Positions 10,743-21,750 of a stretch of DNA of 64,000 bases are shown one piece after another; within the stretch, counting starts at the first letter, position 1, and each line of letters opens with the position of its first letter. Source of the stretch: Muraenolepis orangiensis (lineage: Eukaryota; Chordata; Actinopteri; Gadiformes; Muraenolepididae); the NCBI GenBank assembly GCA_027704905.1, contig CM051000.1, positions 9,943,842-10,007,841 of the forward strand, given 5' to 3'. The position numbers and the translations under genes are program-made. The notes beneath the pieces were generated by a model. It saw nothing but the letters and a program-made list of their open reading frames with translations, ran no database searches and was not told the DNA's origin.

Positions 10743-11105
10743 ACGTGAAAAGGCTTAACGCAACTTAAAGTTCCAAAACAGCGATCAATAATCACCAAAT
10801 GTCTCTGGCATATGTCTTGTCATTAGCACTTTCACCTGTCAAAATATCAAAACCTAAATCTTACTATTACGGAAGTTATGTTACATTAAGTGTTTTCCTC
10901 TCATAAAGCTGCGTTAAGACTTTTCCTTACTGGCTCAATAGAGAGGAAAACACTTAATGTCACATAACGTCCATAATGGTAGGATTTAAGTTGAGATATA
11001 TGAGATATTTGACAGATGAGTGCTAATGACAAGAAATATGCCAGAGAAATTGGTGATTATTGATCGCGGTTTTGTAACTGTTAGTTACGTTAAGCCTTTT
11101 CACGT
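10743..11105. repeat. Large inverted repeat (foldback), arms of about 160 bp
   Basis: The left arm (10743-10902) and right arm (10941-11105) are imperfect reverse complements throughout, including the outer acgtgaaaaggcttaacg block, the shared gcgatcaataatcacca block and the inner gtgttttcctctc. The loop is 38 nt. Transcribed, it would make a long hairpin. It may be a foldback element or a MITE with long arms. Confidence 0.85.
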
Positions 11106-12014
11106 TAAGCGATGCAAAGAAAGATCAAGTCAAAACTCTCAATTCAAATGCACAACAAACTCAAGACAGCCATTAACTAATCAGTCAACAAGTGTGTGGA
11201 AACAAAATGCAACAACCAGCTCAACGAGATGCAACACTGCGGCAAAACCAGCAAAGACAAATAAGTCTCACTCACCAATGATGTTCACTTAAAGACCAAA
11301 TCCATTCTCCTGTCCTTCTGGATGAATGTTTCGATAACCCGGTCATAAAGCTGATCACTGCTTTTTGACCGGGTTATCAATGTTTCGATAACCCGGTCAT
11401 AAAGCTGATCACTGCTTTTCAGATCCAAAATAAGTTTCCTTTCAATAGCTAAAGCTAATGCAGTCGGGATTGTCCTGTTCTGTTCCTCCATATGTTTTTA
11501 TAATATTAAAATGTATTTTCTACAGATGCAGTGGTGAAGGGGGTCGTTAAAACTTTTTTATAATGTCCATCTTTTCACTGAATGGTCGTCTTGAAAAGGC
11601 TACTAACAACAATTCCGCAACATCAACTTCACCTTTTGGCATTTTGACGTAAAAAACCTACGTAGAAAAAAACCAACGTAGCACTACGCTCTCGAGCTAG
11701 TGAACCTTCTAGCGCACTATGGAACCGTGGGGAAATCTGAAAGAATACGCCCATTGGCTACAAATCACTATGATTGGTTGATCAAATTGTCAATCCAAAC
11801 GTATGCTCTCATTCAGTCTAAGGGCCAAAGCATGCAGGGAATACTTTGGTTGAAGGATATTCTTCCCAGCAACTTAGGCGCCTTTTTTTTGTTTAATCTG
11901 AGAGTTCCAGGGTCTTCTCTGAATACCTTGAAGGCCCTGACGCTTCACCACTGGTAGCCCAACACTTAACTCTGTCCTAATCTGATCGATGTTAGGGTAC
12001 ACTTGTTTATGCTT
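11106..12014. other. Intergenic, no gene recognised
   Basis: This contains a 54-bp tandem duplication (11325-11419) and otherwise unplaced repeat-like sequence, possibly more of the Gypsy LTR. No coding exon is seen. Confidence 0.4.
11325..11419. repeat. 54-bp tandem duplication with internal inverted repeat
   Basis: The unit (aatgtttcgataacccggtc, then ataaagctgatcactgc) is present 1.75 times, with the first copy starting at 11325 and the second at 11379. Within it gataacccggtca is inverted as tgaccgggttatc, so the array can also fold. Confidence 0.85.
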
Positions 12015-12019
12015 GGAAC

Positions 12020-12388
12020 TGTCACGGTTACGGTGGGTGACAGGGGGCGTGGCCAAGGCACGGACTTTAGTGGCGCACACACGCACCTGTCGGCAATTGC
12101 CGATTATGATAATAACCGCACCTGGGTGTATATATACCCTGGCGTCCCTTTACCCTTAATTATACTTACCTGTCTACTACCTGTCGCTACTTCAACCTCC
12201 CGGTATCCAGACTCCTCACCCGTCCCTGACTACTCGCCTGTCTACTACCTGTCGGTACTCTGCTGATCGACCTCCCGGTATCCAGACCCCTGGCCTGTCC
12301 CCGACCGTTCTATGATGCTTACGCAATAAAGCCTTTTCCCTGTGTCTCTGGTCTGCGTTCTAGGTCCTACCAACACTACACCTTGACA
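12020..12388 (+). mobile_element. Complete solo LTR, 5-bp TSD ggaac
   Basis: It begins TGTCACGG and ends CCTTGACA, flanked by ggaac at 12015-12019 and 12389-12393. A TATA-like tatatata lies at 12129-12137 and a polyadenylation signal aataaa at 12325-12330, giving U3-R-U5 order on the plus strand. It is the second complete copy of the family at 732-1197, with two internal 75-bp units instead of about two and a half. Confidence 0.9.
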
Positions 12389-12419
12389 GGAACGTCTTTA
12401 CTTTTACAGCTTACAAAAA

Positions 12420-12675
12420 ACACAGGGTTGGGAGAGATTCTAGCAAGTGTATATCCTTAATGTTGATAACACGCTCTTATCACAGCTACTTAAGCAGGTG
12501 ACCTGGCAGTACGAAATTGTGTTATTCATCTTGTTAATATGAATGCTTGTGAACTGCTCTATTTTTATGTTTGCGTACCTCCATGCTATGGTCTACTTCA
12601 ACAAATGTACACCTTGTAAGTCGCTTTGGATAAAAGAGTCTGCCAAATGCCCTAAATGTAAATGTAAATGAGATG
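12420..12675 (+). repeat. Dispersed repeat with teleost SINE/LINE tail
   Basis: It ends in the widespread fish tail ttgtaagtcgctttggataa, aagagtctgccaaatg and aatgtaaatg repeats. The body (ttgataacacgctcttatca, then agctacttaagcaggtgacc) is matched in reverse by a copy at 54970-55230 in the ppfia1 gene. Family name unknown. Confidence 0.7.
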
Positions 12676-13295
12676 CCAAAAACAAGAACAGTAAAAATCG
12701 AGAACCTATCTGACTCGCACACACTAGTCTTCTCCTTCCTGCTCTCCCTCCCCTCACGCCCCGTTCCCGCCTAACTAACCAACCAAAGCACCTCTCCCCC
12801 CCATAACATGAAATTAATTAGGCTAATGCATGTGTGGGTTTATGTAAAAGTGAGGGTCGCTACAATATCTTTCAAATGAAATGTGAATCGAAATAAATGT
12901 GTCCACTTCATCCATCAAAAGTCATCGGCCTCCATCTGTTTAGCTACAGCCATTATCTACCATTATAGATATTCCGATGTATAATGCTTATTTAAGAAAT
13001 ATGATCAATCCAGACTCCTTCACAAGCAACTTCATACAAAAACACTGCCTCCAAAGAATGCTGCATCGAATGCTGCAAGGCAGCAGGCAGCTGCCTTCCA
13101 TTTGGTACACAGCCGAAGAGCACCACATGGGGGCTGCCATCTTGAATAAGTCGACTGCAGTATGTGGCAGGGTGGTGGTTTTTAAAGGCAGAGCCTCCCA
13201 AATACCAAAAGGCCTGACAACGCCACCTGGGGAATTTCGCCCCAGGAGATATTTAATTAACACCTCAGAAAATAAGAAGGCTCTACAAGTGTGTG
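12676..13295. other. Intergenic, no gene recognised
   Basis: There are open frames of about 100 codons on both strands near 12980-13305, but they mirror each other, have no recognisable motif and lie among repeats. I do not call a gene. Confidence 0.4.
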
Positions 13296-14360
13296 ACTGA
13301 CACAAGACACACGTGGTTCAGTTAGAATGAAAAAGTTTAACTGTTTATTTCAACATGTCAATCACATTTATTTGTTTATACTTGGTAAAACACTTTAAAT
13401 GGGAAATTACTAAAATCAATGAGGGGAAAAGGGGAGTGGGCAGATGGCAGCCAGGGGGAGGCAGTCTAACAGGGCTGTGTCCCCCTTACCCACCACCGGT
13501 GCTCACTGTAAACTAAAACTCACGACAAACTGTGTCCCAGTGCTCCTACCACTACAAGCCGTGAAGGGAATCTGACTGTGTGCCTCCACCACTAGCTGGC
13601 TCCAACTCCACGACAAGGGACAAAGAAACAACAAATATCCAGTTGCTCCAAACGAGCAAACAGTAAAATACACTAAAATCGTAAATATAAGACCTCAAAA
13701 CTAAATTGAAACACAAACCTAACTCAAGCAAAACCTAACTAGCAAAACCTAACTGTAGCAAAACTAAATTGAAACAAAAACCTAACTCAAGCAAAACCTA
13801 ACTAGCAAAACCTAACTGTAGCAAAAATAACTATCATAACTGTAGAAAAACAGCAGCTGATACCACCTAGTAGGAAAAACACATTGTACATTAGATTACA
13901 ATACCAAAGTAGACATTTCAATCTGTTAACTTAGGTAATTATTAACGTACCACTACTCCGTATGATTAATATTAAAGTACTAAGCAGGGCCAGGGGGGGG
14001 GGGGGAACAACACCCATCCCTTAATAGGAACTTCAGGCATCACACTTGGCCAAAGGAACACCAGGTGGACCAGGATACAAGCTGACAGTAGGCTAATACA
14101 AATGGATGTAATTCAGTGCTAATATAAGATGTACATGAGGAATATTAAGTTGCTGATCAAACATGACATCCAGTATCTGACAATTGACCTACCCTTAAGG
14201 TGGCCATGTGGCAACAGGCAGGCAGCAAACAAACCAAAGGCTGCCATGATGCCACAGGTGCCTTAAATACCCCTGAGTTAATTAGGGGTTGGCTCTGGGG
14301 GAGGAGTTGACCTACTTTAGGTGATGGTGAGTTCAGGGCCTAGAGATGAGTGTGGGACAG
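13296..14360 (-). mobile_element. Possible minus-strand LTR-like repeat
   Basis: On the minus strand a TATA-like tatttaagg lies at about 14260-14270 and an aataaacag polyadenylation-type signal at about 13340, with an acacgtgtgtcttgtgtca end. This suggests a promoter-to-poly(A) unit of about 1 kb. Exact ends and a target duplication could not be found, so this is tentative. Confidence 0.25.
13701..13826. repeat. 63-bp tandem repeat, two copies
   Basis: Two nearly identical 63-bp units start at 13701 and 13764 (ctaaattgaaaca, acctaactcaagcaaaacc). Each carries smaller repeats of the word gcaaaacctaact. Confidence 0.85.
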
Positions 14361-14619
14361 TTACCTGAACCCAGTGTTCCTGCTACATGTAGATTCAAGT
14401 TCTACCATCACTCAGAGACTTTAACCCGTTCCCAGACTTTTGATGGACGAAGTTGACACATATTTATTTATTGTATGTATTTTATGTACGTATTGCACTG
14501 TTAGTTACACCATGGATAAATAAAAGTATAAATATATACATGAATACACTTAATATATTATAATATATTATTATATTATAATATATATAATTAATATATC
14601 ATAATTATCTCCACACTGG

Positions 14620-14740
14620 CCTGGGAACACTTTGGGATCCCCCAGTCAGAGCTGGTTGGGAATGGAGCGTAAGCATTCCATTGTACTTGTTGCAATTGGC
14701 AATTAAAACATCTTGAGTCTTGAATCTTGAGGTTGCCAGG
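14620..14740 (+). mobile_element. LINE 3' tail fragment
   Basis: The words ggaatggagcgtaagcattc, cattgtacttgttgcaattg, then cttgagtcttgaatcttgag match the 3' end seen after RT sequence at 21100-21180. Short LINE-derived tail; the 5' part is missing. Confidence 0.55.
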
Positions 14741-15933
14741 GAGAGGAAAGTTTGGTGTCCCCTGCTGGAGCTGCTACCTCCTCGACCCGATCCCAGATTA
14801 ACGGTAGTATTAATGTGATGATACATTTAATATGTAACTTATTTACTAACTTATTACCAATATCACATATTATAACACTTGTAGTAGCTATAGTCTGTTT
14901 ACTTATATTTATTTGATATAACATATTATAGCCCTTGTAGTACGTAATATAGCTACTCTATTAATTTGGGTATGTTTGGCAGATTTGGCAGAAGAGGCCT
15001 AGTGATGAAGAGGTTAATGTCGAGTGTGTGTGGTTGGTGACTGGCACAGTGTAGTTAACCTAATATTGTGTCTGGCCTCCAGGTATATCTACTATACTAC
15101 ATGCAAATGACAGGCATATAACCTGTTCCCTCGTCATCAGGTGTTTTTGGTTTGTTTGGTTCCTTAGAGGTCAGTTGTTGTTTGTTTGAGAAAATCAAAT
15201 GGGTGAGGATATTTCAATAAATCATCAATATAACTCCTCAACAATCGGTATGGCTACGCCCCTGACAGCATGTAACGACAACATGCGGTAACCGTGAGTG
15301 TCCCGTATGGGTTTTGAACTCATGGTTCCTGGCATGAGAGGCGACGCTGTAACGTGAGAAGCTGAAACCCATGGGCTCCAGCATTATCGCTTGAACATCT
15401 TTTAGGTGCCTGTTGTGCCCCCACGCTCTAATCGATCCCAGGTATTGCCCATCATAATCGGGCCTGCTGAGGCTAATGAACTATGGGATCTACCCTTCTT
15501 AAGGCTGCCGAAGACCGACGTCGGGCGCTTGGTTATTGATAACCTTATGGCTCCCTCCTACACGTGAACCTGTGTTTCCAGCTCCGACTTCGTTGCGTCT
15601 CGTCCTAAACCCCCCCCCCCCGCTCCAAGGACCCTCTCCGTGTACCACACTCTGGACCATCTCCCCACGTCAACCACACCACGTAACCAATCCTACCCTA
15701 CCTTGTTGGTTTTTGAGTTTGTGGATATTTTTCAGTAAAGACATGTTCCGTTGAGTGTCCGTGTCTCTACTTCTGGGTTCTCTGGCACATTTGGCTTATC
15801 TCCAAATGTAATCTTAATAAATGTGAAACCCATCAACCCCTCCCAATGACTACTTGTTACACATATTTTGTGTTTAACTTGCAATGAAGGTTATTGCAAA
15901 GTGTAACTGCTGTTCACTTGGTCTTCTTCACAG
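14741..15933. other. Intergenic, no gene recognised
   Basis: This is AT-rich and then mixed sequence, with a homopolymer C run near 15610. No exon is recognised, although upstream exons of the ZP-domain gene may lie here in decayed form. Confidence 0.4.
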
Positions 15934-16039
15934 GTGGATCTATTTTTCAGGCAGACCTACACCATCACGTTAATTGGACATGTCAAAGTGGTAACTGTGG
16001 CAACATATCGACAACAGAATATCGTGGTATAGACAGTAG
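15934..16039 (+). pseudogene. ZP-like gene, ectodomain exon, left half
   Basis: It opens after a good acceptor (cttcttcacag) and is open for 35 codons in one frame until the LTR begins at 16040. The Cys-x4-Cys and Trp pattern suggests an extracellular domain. Confidence 0.55.
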
Positions 16040-16294
16040 TGTGGTGACCCATTTGGGACATATAGACATTTACTGGACACTATGAGAGGAGGTACGGCTC
16101 CTTTAAGACAGTTCAACCTAGTAGCTTTCTGGGTAGCGCTATGAGTTAACGGTGCACGTGTTGTACCGGTGGTCGTTTTAGTGTGGCTGTCATTATTGTT
16201 GCTGTTGCATGCTTTTCCACTGCCGCTGTACTACCGTTCATGTTTGGAAGTAAAAGTTTCGACAACCTGTCTAACGTTTCTACGCACTCCCACA
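16040..16294 (+). repeat. 5' LTR of the Gypsy element
   Basis: TG...CA ends, about 255 bp, followed directly by a tRNA-type primer-binding site (ttggtgacccc). Confidence 0.85.
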
Positions 16295-18482
16295 TTGGTG
16301 ACCCCAAACGCTGATAAAAATCATGCTAAAATCACGGTAATGCAACGTCTTTGCCGCAGTGATTAAGTTGCCCGAGTTCTGGCTGCACAGCCCCCAGCCA
16401 TGGTTTGAACACATTGAAGCCCAGTTCCAACTGAGAGGATAACCCAGGGAGTAACCAGATACTATCATGTGGTAGCGGTGTTGGATGCCACGACAACGGC
16501 ACGGGCGATGGGACTGCTAGAGGCTCCGCCGGCAGACGGCAAGTACATTGCCTTCAAAGCTTTCCTTTTAAGAACATTCAAGCTGTCGGAGATGGAGAAG
16601 GCAGACCGTCGCTCACCAGACTTGGCGACAGCAAACCTCCGAGTGCTGGAGAGGATGTTGGCTATTTTGGGCTCGGCAGATCCTGTTTTTCTTTTTCCGA
16701 ATATTTTTCTGTGGTGCCCGTGCGCTATCCAGCTCCCCCCTCGACTCCACCAAGTACTACCGTGCACTGGCTGCTGAGGTGGATACGATTTTTCTCGCAA
16801 CTTCAGTCCTGTGACCTCAGGAGGACACAGAGGGCACCACCGCTGCGGTGCCTGCCCATCGCCAACATGACAATGGACTGTGTAACTACCAGAACAGGTT
16901 TGGAGACCAGGCCAACAGTGTCACCCGCCATGCACTTTTAACAACCAGGGAAACTCCAGGGCCAGCGCTCGTTAACGGCCATGAGTGCTGGTGGGGACAG
17001 CAGGCTGTTGTTCATCAAGGACGATTTGTCAGGCCGGCGGCTGCTGGTCGACTCGGGTGCTCAGCGCAGCATCCTCCCTGCATAGGCTGGGGACACCATG
17101 GCTGGCGGATACGGCCCCCCAATGGACACGGCTAATGGCACACCTATACGCAACTATGCTACCAGGTGTGTGGAGGTGTGTTTTGATGAGCAACATTTTG
17201 GCTGGGACTTCTGGGATTAAACTTTTGTGTGCTTTCAACCTGATGGTGGACGTGAAGAATTGTTGCCTAATCGATGCTGTTTATTTTTGTATGTACCCGT
17301 GCACGCTTGCCGCCGACTCGTATCAGTGCCAGGACCTCACCACACCTACATTTTCGTCTGAACAACATCACGACCCACGACAGCTACCCAAATCCAAGAT
17401 TTTTTCTCCCACCTGGCAGGAACCATCATCTTCTCCAAGGTGGACTTGGTGCGTGGCTACAACCAGCTGCTTGAGCGGCTTAGTGCGCATGAACTCATCG
17501 TTAACCCGGCCAAGTGCCTGTTTGGTGTGCCATCCATCGACTTCCTCGGACACCGTGTTTCGCCGGAGGGAGCCGTTCCACTCCCCGACAGGGTGGATAC
17601 CATCGCCAGTTTCCCGCACCCCGCACCGTTAAGTCCCTGTATGACACCCTGTGGGGTAAGAACCCTAACGACAATGTGGACTAGTCCCCTGGCCGGCAAG
17701 CTGACTGCCTCTCCCAAAGTAGCGGCTGTCCATTTAGGCCTCGACTATGCTGTCATGGCTGCCGACCAGGCCGCTGACATGGAAGTGCAGGCCTACTGGG
17801 CAGCCGCCACTGGGTTGCGGTTTGAGGATGTGGTGTTTGTATCAATGCCACACTCCTCCTCTCCATAGGTCAGTCCTCTATGGGACTGGTGGCGCCGTGT
17901 TTGATGCCATTCACAGCCTTTTGCACCCAGGAGTGAAGGCCTCCACTAAGCTAGTGGGGGCTAAGTTTGTCTGGACTGGCCTTTGGAAGGACGTAAAGAG
18001 GCCCCCTTAACACCGTTTCTCATGCCCGAGAGGCGTGTCGATAATGTAACCCCTTCCCCCCTCACAGGGGTTCACTCACCTCCTCACCATGGTGGACAGG
18101 ACAACCAGGTGGCCAGAGGCGGTTCCACTTTCGTCGACCATGTCCGCTGACGTGGCTCGGGCATTTGTCGGATCCTGAGTGGCCCGTTTTGGCACACCTG
18201 ACAGGGGCCCCCAGTTTACATCCATAAGAGCCTGGGGGTGAAACTGCACTGCACCAAGGCATACAACCCACAGGCCAACTGGCTTTGCGAGCGGTTTCAT
18301 CGCTCCATGAAAGCCACTCTGCAGGCCAGCTTAACAGGCAGCAGCTGGGTCGACCGACTCCCATGCTCAGCCTCCGCTCTGCCCCCAAGGAGGACTTCCA
18401 AGATTCGTCTGCAGAGCTACTTTACGGCGAGGGTTGCGGCGTCTTCTGCCTCACATCGAACTGCGCTCCAGGACAGCGCTGG

Positions 18483-19103
18483 TGTTACGCCCCCCTGGTG
18501 GCCCGGAGTAGAAGGGCGCAACATAAAGCAACATGTAGTGAGTGAGGTGCAGCCACAATATTTATTTACAGATCAGGCAACACAGGGATCAAAGAAGACT
18601 CGCAGTGGCACCAAATGAAATACCTAATGAATATGATAACCCCACCCCCCCCTGGACAGGTGCAAAAGCACTGCGTGATGGAATGTATACCCAGGGAATG
18701 TATACCCTATCTTACCTAGTCATTAGTCCCTGTGTGCAAGACAACAAGATAATAAATGAAGAACAATACTGAAGAACAATACTAGAAAAACAATAAACAC
18801 TTCAAATTAAACATAACATAAAAAAAACAATCAAAACAGAACAAAGGCAGAAGAGGCCCTGCCCACCAAGAGCTCTGCCACAGCCTAGGAGAGAGAGCCA
18901 GAGACTAAACACAAACAACTATTTATAGGGAGGGAAGAAGCTGATTGGTTGATGGGGATCAGGTGTGACCAGGTGATGAAACGATGATTGGAAAACCAGG
19001 CACGTGCATCTGTGAAAATAGGAGAACGGAAACAGCAGGGAGAGACAAAACACCAAACAGAACCAAAATACATGTAGACACGCAAACACAACAATACGTA
19101 ACA
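18483..19103 (-). mobile_element. Solo LTR (TGTTACG...CGTAACA) nested in the Gypsy element, TSD gctgg
   Basis: The ends are inverted (tgttacg and cgtaaca), and the 5-bp target gctgg is duplicated at 18478-18482 and 19104-19108. On the minus strand a TATA-like ctataaatag (18919-18928) lies upstream of an aataaa (18561-18566), so the LTR points to the left. The Gypsy integrase reading resumes as noncoding 3' sequence after it. Confidence 0.88.
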
Positions 19104-19364
19104 GCTGGCGACTGCTCCTATCCCCACTTCTCACCTCTGCCTCCCTCCGTCCTACGTCCCCAAGGATCTTCATTCGCCACAATGGCGCCCCCATGCCAGG
19201 CCCCGGCCTCTGACCCACCTGTACGCGCCCCAAGCCCTGCACTAGCCCCTGTTGGAAGGGCCCTGTCCCCCATTTCTGCCCCTTCACAGGTGAAGCGCAG
19301 TCGTTTTGGACACCCAGTCCGCCCCCTACCGTGTGGACCCTGTCACTTTTGACGAGGGGGCCTG

Positions 19365-19624
19365 TGTGGAGACCCACTTAAGACATATAGACATTCACTG
19401 GACTGAGAGGAGGTATGGCTCCTTTAAGACAGTTCAACCCAGGAGCTTTCGGGGTAATGTTTTGAGTTAGCGGGGCACGCGTGGTGGCGGTGTTAAATAC
19501 GTTCGCCGTTGTTTAGTGTGCCTGTCGTTACTGTTGCAAGCTTTACCACTGCCGCTGTATTACCATTAATGTTGGGAAGTAAACGTTTCGACAACCTGTC
19601 TCTTCGTTTCTACACACTCCCACA
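19365..19624 (+). repeat. 3' LTR of the Gypsy element
   Basis: A direct repeat of the 5' LTR, visibly diverged by substitutions and small indels, which makes the insertion old. The purine-rich gacgagggggcc lies just before it. Confidence 0.85.
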
Positions 19625-19716
19625 GTTGCATCAATACAGGGTCAACACAGTTGGTGGTGTGAAACGGAAATAGTACAGACAAGATATCTCCCCTATGACA
19701 ATCGGTTTGAAATTAG
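19625..19716 (+). pseudogene. ZP-like gene, ectodomain exon, right half
   Basis: It starts exactly where the 3' LTR ends, is open to the donor gtgatt at 19717, and supplies the WWCETE part of the same domain. In-frame joining with the left half works if the last 5 bases before the LTR are removed, as expected for a duplicated target site, although the two 5-mers no longer match. Confidence 0.5.
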
Positions 19717-20334
19717 GTGATTTTTCTATTTCAAATTGTGATTATTACTTCCAATAGCTTTAAGTTTTGTATAAATCAATCAATCACAACAAATGTATAC
19801 CGGTCAGTAGGCCCAATAGCTCAAGAGTTCTGCTACTTAGCTGCAACTTTGTCTCTACTAGGAAAGCTGGCTGCTGTTAGATTTCCACTGATAATGGCCT
19901 GGGGTCCTGGAGACTATTGACACATGTGGACTTGAGGAGGAGATCTGATACCTGGCTGCCAAAAATGTTGAAAAAATAAAAAAAATAATCCCTGCCCTGA
20001 GGTACATCTTTACCCTATCCTGAGCTATGGGCCATTTCACAGGTCCACAAGCCAAAGTTGTGTAAAAAAACTTGAAATATATCATGAATTAAAGAAGAAA
20101 TAATAACAAAACAATAAAATTTAATATTACATCTTTATCTATATAAAATATTTAAAGAAAAGTCGAATACATATACAAAAGTGAATGATAAGACAGCATC
20201 AGCATCACTAAAATGAAATATACGAGCTGAAAATTCAGTATCAAAGTAAAGTGTATTAATAATTATTATTTAAGTTATTTACACAATTCAACTATTTTTT
20301 TTTGGTATTTACTGCTATGTAATGGAAATCCAAA
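19717..20334. other. Intronic or intergenic, nothing recognised
   Basis: AT-rich sequence following the ZP-like ectodomain exon. I see no exon or repeat ends. Confidence 0.4.
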
Positions 20335-21185
20335 AGGGACACCTACGTCTGACTGCTGTTCATTGACTATAGCTCGGCATTCAACACCATTGTTCCCTCC
20401 AACCAGGTCCTGAAACTCAGGGACCTATAGGTCTGGGCGCCCCATCTGTAACTGGATTATCAAGTGGTAAAGATTGGGAACAACATCTCATCCACTCTGG
20501 TCCTCAACACCGGAGCCCCCCAAGGCTGCTCACTGTGTGGTACGGCAACACCACTGCAAAGCAAGAAAGCCATTCAGAGGGTCGTGAGGACGGCAAAGAA
20601 GATCATCGTGTGCACATCCATGCATTGAGGAGATCTGTAGGACCAGATGTCGGAAGAAGGCCATGTCCATCATAAAGGACTGCAACCAACCTGGGCACCA
20701 TCTCTTCTCCCCCCTACCGTCTGGTCGCTGGTTGCGCAGCATCCGTACAATTACTACCAGGTTCAAGGATAGTTTTAGTAGTTGTTGTTTTTAGGGATAG
20801 TTTTTTTTTCCACAGGCAGTGTGCCTACTGAACTATAGGAGTGCTGCCACTTTCACTTTCATAACATTGTCATTAACATTACACTTACATACTTTGCTGG
20901 ACTTTCTGGACTCATCACACTGTATTCATGATGCTGCTGCACTACTGCACTAAATGCTTTTAAAGATTTTTGTAAAAAGAAAACAACAAACATGTACATT
21001 CAACACATGTACATATCATTTAACAGTCACTTTGCTGCTCTTTTTTTGTTTATTTTTATTATTATTTTTTTTTTATGGTATTGTTTTGGAGATGTATACT
21101 GCGAGAGGGAATGGGGAGTAAGCATTCCAATGTACCTGTTGTAATTGGCCAATAAAATATCTTACCTACCGTCCTACCAATGACA
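20335..21185 (+). mobile_element. 5'-truncated LINE, 3' end (L2/CR1/Rex-like)
   Basis: It begins inside the RT core (SAFNTIVPS, then TGAPQG-like coding at about 20500). Internal deletion joins this to the C-terminal region (VWYGN, then KKAMSIIKD in a shifted frame). The 3' UTR follows to aagcattccaatgtacctgt and an aataaaatatctt end. Parts of the 3' UTR recur on the minus strand at 27045-27385. Confidence 0.75.
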
Positions 21186-21447
21186 AATAAACTGCACTAG
21201 ATATTTTTGATGTAAGGCATGTAAATGTCAATATGAATATATTATTTCTAATATTTTCTGTTTATTAATTTAAACTAGGTGTACACTGTTGTCATCTATC
21301 CCCGAAGTCATAATAAACGTTCAAATTCATAGGATAACATGACCAGGAAAAACTGAATGAATTCAACCAAGTAAATAAATTACTTAACTACGTTGGCTAC
21401 AGCTTAAGTGTAGTCATGTATTGACAGGGTATCTCATTTTGGTTCAG

Positions 21448-21628
21448 GTGTCCATCAGCTGTTCGGTCCTTCTATGTGAGATTGGGAACCCCAACACCAG
21501 GTCCTCCAGGGGACATGTGGCACCCAACCACGAGAATCACCGTCGCAGGAGAGCTATTGAAACAGGAGTGCACTTCATTTCCCAGGGTCCTTTGCGTTTG
21601 CGAAGCACACCAGAAAGCGATAGCAGAG
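21448..21628 (+). pseudogene. ZP-like gene, ZP-C/furin-site exon
   Basis: Acceptor ggttcag, donor gtaatg. 181 nt, ending with one spare base that completes the Val codon of the next exon. It codes for the last ZP-C strands, the tetrabasic cleavage site and the hydrophobic C-terminal patch. The conserved Cys pair around NTRCxxGC is lost. Confidence 0.6.
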
Positions 21629-21750
21629 GTAATGGTGAAATTCAGAAATTGTGGCGATACATGGCAAACAACAATATCACTTTTAATACAAATTCATATG
21701 ACTTGGTGGAATATATATTAATTCAACTGCTGTGTATTTATTTGCTCTAG

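Larger units (their letters stand above)
16040..19624 (+). mobile_element. Degenerate Gypsy LTR retrotransposon inside the ZP-like exon
   Basis: Direct LTRs flank it: 16040-16294 (255 bp) and 19365-19624 (260 bp), each TGTGG...CCCACA with shared blocks (gctcctttaagacagttcaa; cgacaacctgtct). A primer-binding site ttggtgaccccaaacg follows the 5' LTR, and a purine tract precedes the 3' LTR. Between them are gag (about 16370-16790, including EAQFQLRG), protease (LLVDSGAQRSILP at about 17040), part of RT (FSKVDLVRGYNQ at about 17430, then VPSIDFLGHRVSPEGAVPLP) and integrase (about 17690-18480: HPGVKASTKLVGAKFVWTGL, then LLTMVDRTTRWPEAVPLS). Large deletions and frameshifts show it is dead, and a solo LTR is nested at 18483. 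Confidence 0.88.

Noticed and set aside
12977..13305. Overlapping open frames of 105-107 codons on both strands
   Set aside because: No motif, no splice context, and they lie among repeats.
15290..15365. tRNA-like or SINE head on the minus strand
   Set aside because: Words like gcgtcgcctctcatgccagg and gttcaaaaccc recall a fish tRNA-related repeat, but the A-box and arms do not form, so I do not call a tRNA or a SINE.
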